Assembly: GCF_963576675.1 (NCBI RefSeq)
Contig: NC_088913.1
Coordinates: 14,645,001-14,709,000 of the forward strand
Length of the DNA: 64,000 nt
Direction: 5' to 3'
Source: Euphorbia lathyris
Taxonomy: Eukaryota > Streptophyta > Magnoliopsida > Malpighiales > Euphorbiaceae
Numbering within the stretch: position 1 is the stretch's first letter; each line of letters starts with the position of its first letter. Shown here one piece after another: positions 59,701 to 64,000 of this stretch. Under the pieces are notes generated by a model. The model was not told the DNA's origin. It saw only the letters and a program-made list of their open reading frames with translations, and searched no databases. The position numbers and the translations under genes are program-made.

Positions 59701-62700
59701 CTTTACCGTCCTTCTTTGCGATGGGCACTACATTTGTGACCCAAGGGGGATAGTCGATTACTTCGATGAACCCTGCTTCTAACTGCTTCTTCACCTCTTC
59801 TCTGATCTTATCTGCCCATTCCGGTCTCATGCGTCGGAGTTTCTGCTTCACGGGCTTCGCATCGGGGTACGTTGGAATACGGTGAGTTACGATTGATTGA
59901 TCAATTCCTGGCATGTCTTCGTATGTCCAAGCAAACACTATTTCGTATTTTTTAATTATTCTCTCAAATTCTTTCCTCTCTTCAATAGTTAATTCTTGAG
60001 CAATTTGTATAAGTTTAGGATTTTCATCCGTGCCAAGATTGAAAGTTGACATTTCTATTGTATTGATTTCAAATGTAGGCATGTTATATGAATGAGAATG
60101 CATGGAATGATCACGATCAACATCAAGCAAGTAAGCAAAATCAGAATTCATTTCATTGATAGTGTTGGCGAGTGCATCATCGGATTCAAATAAAGCAGTA
60201 ATACAATTTTCATCATCAGGGTTCTCGGGTTCCTCATAAGCTTTGGAGGTACTAGGCTTGTCCACCGCTCCCGCAGTTGCTTCAATAGTAATGACCTGCT
60301 CCTCGGCATTTAAATCTAATATCATGATCTCCTCGACGAAGCAGCTCGCCTTTCCTTTGCCCCAGTCGGTCACATCGTTGAAGATCTCAAAACCTGGCAG
60401 AATCTTTCCTTCGGTGCTAGTCCATGACTCGGGAGTCCCCGAATAAACCTTTTCGTGCCCCTCATTCATGAAATACTTCCTTCGGCCCACTTTTCCTTCA
60501 TTACTTGCGTTGGACGGACCTCCCTGCTCATATCCTAAACCCCTTCGGGTTTTCTGACTCTTGAAGTCCGGAAATTCTGGCAACCCTTGATGGTGTGCTC
60601 CCAAGCCCATACCAGGGATGAAGCCTCCTTTCATCATATTCACCACATCGGTGGTCATGCTAGACTCGTAAATCCTAGAAACTTGGAATCCGGAGAAAAG
60701 CTGAGGCTCAATTCCCAATGCCGCCACCGAGCTCAATTTTTCCGCTCTGATCGTCACTATCTCCTCCTCGAAGGGGAATTTGATCATTTGGTGGAGCGTG
60801 GAGGGCACACCTCCCAACTTGTGGAACCATGGGCGTCCCAACAATACAGCAAAGGTTACCGGGATATCCAGCACTGTAAACTCTGTTTCTTCCTCAAGCG
60901 GCCCCACTTTCAGCTTGGCCTTAAAAACTCCTTCGATGTGCCTACGGCTATCATCATAAGCCCTGATCACAGTTTCCGAGGCCGTCAGGTCTCCTCTTTC
61001 TACTCCCAACTTCGACAAGAGTTTCAGCGGGCAAACATTAATGGCCGATCCATCATCAACCATCACACAGCTCGTCTTTTTCCCGTTAATTTCAGCTCGG
61101 ATGTACAAAGGCTTGTTGTGAGCCTTCCCCTCTTCTGGGAGATCTTCGTCAGTAAATGTGATTTCGGTTTTCTTTCGAGCCATAATTGCCCCCACTAACG
61201 CTGCCGGCTCCGTATCGGTGGAAATAACCAAATTCTGCAGCTCTTTCATCAGATTTTCACGATGGTACTTGGAATGGCATAAAACTTCCCACACCGTAGA
61301 CTTAGCTTGTGTCTTCTTCAACTGCTCGAGAACTTGGTCATCTGGCTTGGGGGCCGATCCTTCCCCTATCTCAGTCTCAACCATAGGTGCCTTTCCCTCG
61401 GCCACTCGACCTGATCTTGTCATGACGGCGATTTCCGGCTCATCATCAGATTCATCCCAAATATTGATAGGAATCCTTTGATTAGCATCTTCCTGATCCG
61501 AGGAACTTTCCCAAATGTCCACAATCATTAGATCCATCACGTGAGGAACGTTCGGATTCAAATAAAAGGGGTCTGCTGATCCATACAAAGCCCAGCCTAT
61601 CAAATCATCATGATCCCTGAGGGATACTCTACTCATCCTTCTTACCGCCAACGGAATAGCGCCTCTCTGTATGCACATAAGCTGCACCTTATCACTCATT
61701 GTTTCATGACACTGCTCATAGCGGTGCCTCCACCTCCTAGCATAATCCACGAATGGTTCCTCGGGGAATTGCCTGATCCTATCCAGATCTTCCAAGGATC
61801 CCGTCCATGGAACATACATCTCATATCTCGCCACAAAAGCACTCCTAAGCGGTATCCAATGACCCATTTCTTCCTCTAATAGGCCCTGGTGCCACAACAA
61901 GGCCTCTCCCATTAGGGTTTCCGAGAAATGTTCATGTAATTCACATTGCGGGAACCCGGTGTCATACATATGGTTGCGGAATAACCTCGCATGCTCAACC
62001 GGATCTTGATATCCACCATACCTAGGCATTGCCAACACTGCCTCGGGTGTTTCATAAGAGGGTGAGTCCGGGGTTTGCTCCGCCAGCATCCATACTGTAT
62101 ACTCTTTGATAAACCTCTTTGTCATTGCCGCCCAATCGGTCTTGACATGCATCAAAAGTGACATATACCACATCAACGGCTCACCCATCAACGAATTACA
62201 GAACAAGCTGGTGATCTCTTCTTCCTTAAAACCCAAAGGCCCCATGGCCGACAGGTAGAAGTGAAGGTGTTCCATCGGATCTTTGTTGCCATTATACTTA
62301 CTAACCCTCGGTAGCGGACGCTTGATAGGTCCGATCTGCATCGCGAAGCGCTCTGCTGTCCTGTTCTTAGCCCTTTGGTACTTTTCTAGGAATAAATCTG
62401 ATAATCGCTCCCAATCATGCTTGCAAGAGTCGGGTAATGAGTGGAACCATCCCAAAGGCTCGCCTATCAGTGAATGGTGGAACCACTGAGCAATCTCGTC
62501 CACCCCGAAGGATTCAACAAACATATCGCGCATATATTCACGCAAGTGCACATCGGGATTCTCTCCACCACTAAATAGACCCAATTCAGGCACAATAGTT
62601 CGAGACGACCCTTCCCCGGTCTCTTCGGCACTATCTTCATCATACGGTGCTCCACCGTCCAACCCTTCATCCATCGGTTCGCCTTCCTGTTCCTCGCCAA

Positions 62701-64000
62701 GGAAGGACACGTATACACCATTTCCCACATTCCTTTTCTCATCGGAGTCCAACAACTCCTCTTCGCTTGCCCCGAAGGATTCCATCACTATACTTTCTTC
62801 CAGACCGACTCCGATCATGCTCACCCTATGATTAGGCAATGGATTACGCCTAGTGGAAGGGTTCGCTGATGAAGGATCGGCTATCTTCTTCTCCTCAATC
62901 AAATCTTGGATCTCGTGCTTCAACCTCTCACAGTTCTCAATAGTGTGCCCATAATTTCTGTGGAACTCGCAATATCCTCTAGCCTGTATCTGCGGAGAAG
63001 GTGGAACTTTGTTATAAGGAGTAAGAGCTTTTAGCAACCCCTTTTTCTGCAATCGTTCGAAAACTTTTGCGTAGGTTTGATCGAATTTGGCGAACTGCCT
63101 CTTTTCGATAGCATTAAGATCAAGCACTTTCACTGCTGCCGATTCTGCACTCGCACTTGGCCCTCCGGCACTATACCCAGACTTCGTCCATTTAGTGTAC
63201 GCCTTTTTCGGTTCTCCGTCCCCCTCAACAGTTAAGGCACAACTATACATCTGATTGAAATCGGTAAAAGGCATATACCGCAGCTCGTTCTTAATATACG
63301 GCAATGTGTTACCGACCACCATTCGGATCTGATCCTGCTCAAGCGGCTTCTGTTTTATAACTGCAGCCTTGGGCCTCCATCTCCTCACAAAATCGAAGAA
63401 AGATTCCCCAGTCTGTTGCTTAGTGCTCTCTAACTCTTTCAAAGTAATCTCAAGCATGGTGTTGAAGCTATAATGAGCGATGAATGACTTCGCTAACTCC
63501 TTCCAATCTCTCTTCGTCACCATTGGCAACGCATGAAACCATGTGAGGGCAGCCCCCTCCAGATAAGTGTTAAACAGCCCCAGGACTTGATCCTCGGTCA
63601 GGATCGTGTGCTTCATCACATCAACATACTGATTCATGTGGGCGGTGGGATCTCCAGTTCCATCGAATTTTTTCATATCAGGGAGCCGGAATTTCAAAGG
63701 CAAAGCAGTTGCCGATAAACAATTCTTCAAGTTATAAAAGTCCTGGCTCCCGGAACTTCCCCCACGCAGATCCTGCACCTCCTGAGTGATGTGTTGCTTC
63801 CACTCCTCTTCCTTAGCTTTCTCTTTCTCTAGCTGTTTCCGGATATAATCCTGATAATCATCCTCATTCCCAAAGCGAGGACCATCGTTCACATCATTCT
63901 CAGCGTGCTTACTGCCACTCTTGTCATCCTTCATGGCCAACTTAGCTATCTGGGCCACTATTGCGGCTAACTGCTCATTAATATTGTTCACAGAGTTTTC
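56798..64000 (-). pseudogene. gag-pol: gag-pol of Tat element C (two stops, open at right edge)
   Basis: One frame from 63991 to 56798 (about 2,400 codons) with only two stops: TAG at 59264 in RT and TAG near 57287 in integrase. Counting from 63991: coil-prone N-terminal part, gag modules at about 114-240, 478-540, 571-635 and 663-760, Cys/His knuckle CEFHRNYGHTIENC (341-354), protease with VDDGSA (978-983), G-patch-like GMGLG...GLGY (1127-1154), RT with YVDD (1533-1536). After the first stop come RNase H (YLSKKFLEYELKYS), the second RNase H (FFDGAVNSNGAG), integrase (GIDIIG, TDNGVQF, a Glu in NGAVEA) and a C-terminal MVYGAEAVLPIE / GPFF-like tail. About 70 N-terminal codons, present in A, lie past the edge. 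Confidence 0.93.
61714..63652 (-). other. Four-module gag region of element C
   Basis: Four diverged copies of the Retrotrans_gag core align by L-x-G-x2-L-x-W ... W ... F ... Y: module 1 YLEGAALTWFHALP (about 63567), module 2 SLIGEPLGWFHSLP (about 62473), module 3 SLMGEPLMWYMSL (about 62194), module 4 TLMGEALLWHQGL (about 61918). A Cys/His knuckle lies between modules 1 and 2, not at the end of gag. The same order is in element A (about 13520-11590). Confidence 0.8.

Larger units (their letters stand above)
49374..64000 (-). mobile_element. Tat-lineage LTR retrotransposon C, 3' two-thirds
   Basis: In minus direction from the right edge: gag-pol (open at the edge) to 56798, a 4.5-kb 3' region with an opposite-strand gene, PPT (52270-52254), 3' LTR (52253-49374). 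The leader and 5' LTR lie beyond the right edge. The best-preserved copy of the family in the window. Confidence 0.92.

Overview
This window is plant nuclear DNA, probably from a eudicot, and nearly all of it is nested transposable elements. The evidence is plant-type Ty3/gypsy elements of the Tat lineage (tRNA-Arg-like primer site, second RNase H domain) and Athila lineage (tRNA-Asp-like primer site, ATHILA ORF-1-like extra genes), a Ty1/copia element, L1-type LINEs and a hAT-like MITE. I found no intact host gene, no rRNA or tRNA gene and no prokaryotic gene organisation. The species cannot be named from the sequence.

Names used below: A, B and C are three copies of one Tat-lineage family, all on the minus strand. 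D is a Ty1/copia element (+). E is a small gypsy remnant (-). F and G are Athila-type elements (+). H is an L1-type LINE (-). I is a second LINE remnant (+).

Layout. 1-6160 is the 5' part of Tat element B: LTR 3109-6160, PBS, a 1.8-kb leader, then a degenerate tandem array running off the left edge. B sits inside the 3' region of Tat element A (6161-18994: 3' region, broken gag-pol, leader, PBS, 5' LTR 15986-18994). A sits inside the gag of copia element D (18995 to about 23644). The missing halves of B, A and D should lie to the left of the window. 23645-25749 is AT-rich low-copy-looking DNA with a MITE. 25750-26986 is remnant E, followed by LINE I. LINE H runs leftward from about 48890 to 27691. 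It is split by the complete Athila element F (28136-41701, 5-bp target duplication GCCAG) and by the truncated element G (43211-45868), which is flanked by a 96-bp duplication of LINE sequence. 49374-64000 is Tat element C: 3' LTR, PPT, a gene on the opposite strand, then a nearly open gag-pol running off the right edge.

The Tat family is the most unusual part. (1) Its gag holds four diverged copies of the capsid-like Retrotrans_gag core. (2) Between pol and the 3' LTR it carries a six-exon gene on the opposite strand with a plant-mobile-domain-like protein, its own TATA box and a coiled-coil-prone C-terminus; the last-exon end of the same gene survives in A. (3) Its LTRs carry an array of GC-rich palindromes just upstream of the TATA box and three stem-loops with one shared loop in the transcribed part. 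Athila element F carries two related ATHILA ORF-1-like genes in tandem, each preceded by variants of a palindromic motif also found in its LTRs.

All reading frames of the mobile elements carry stops or frameshifts except the first ATHILA ORF-1-like gene of F. C is the least damaged Tat copy (two stops, no frameshift over 7.2 kb). Breaks are described but no repaired sequence is given.
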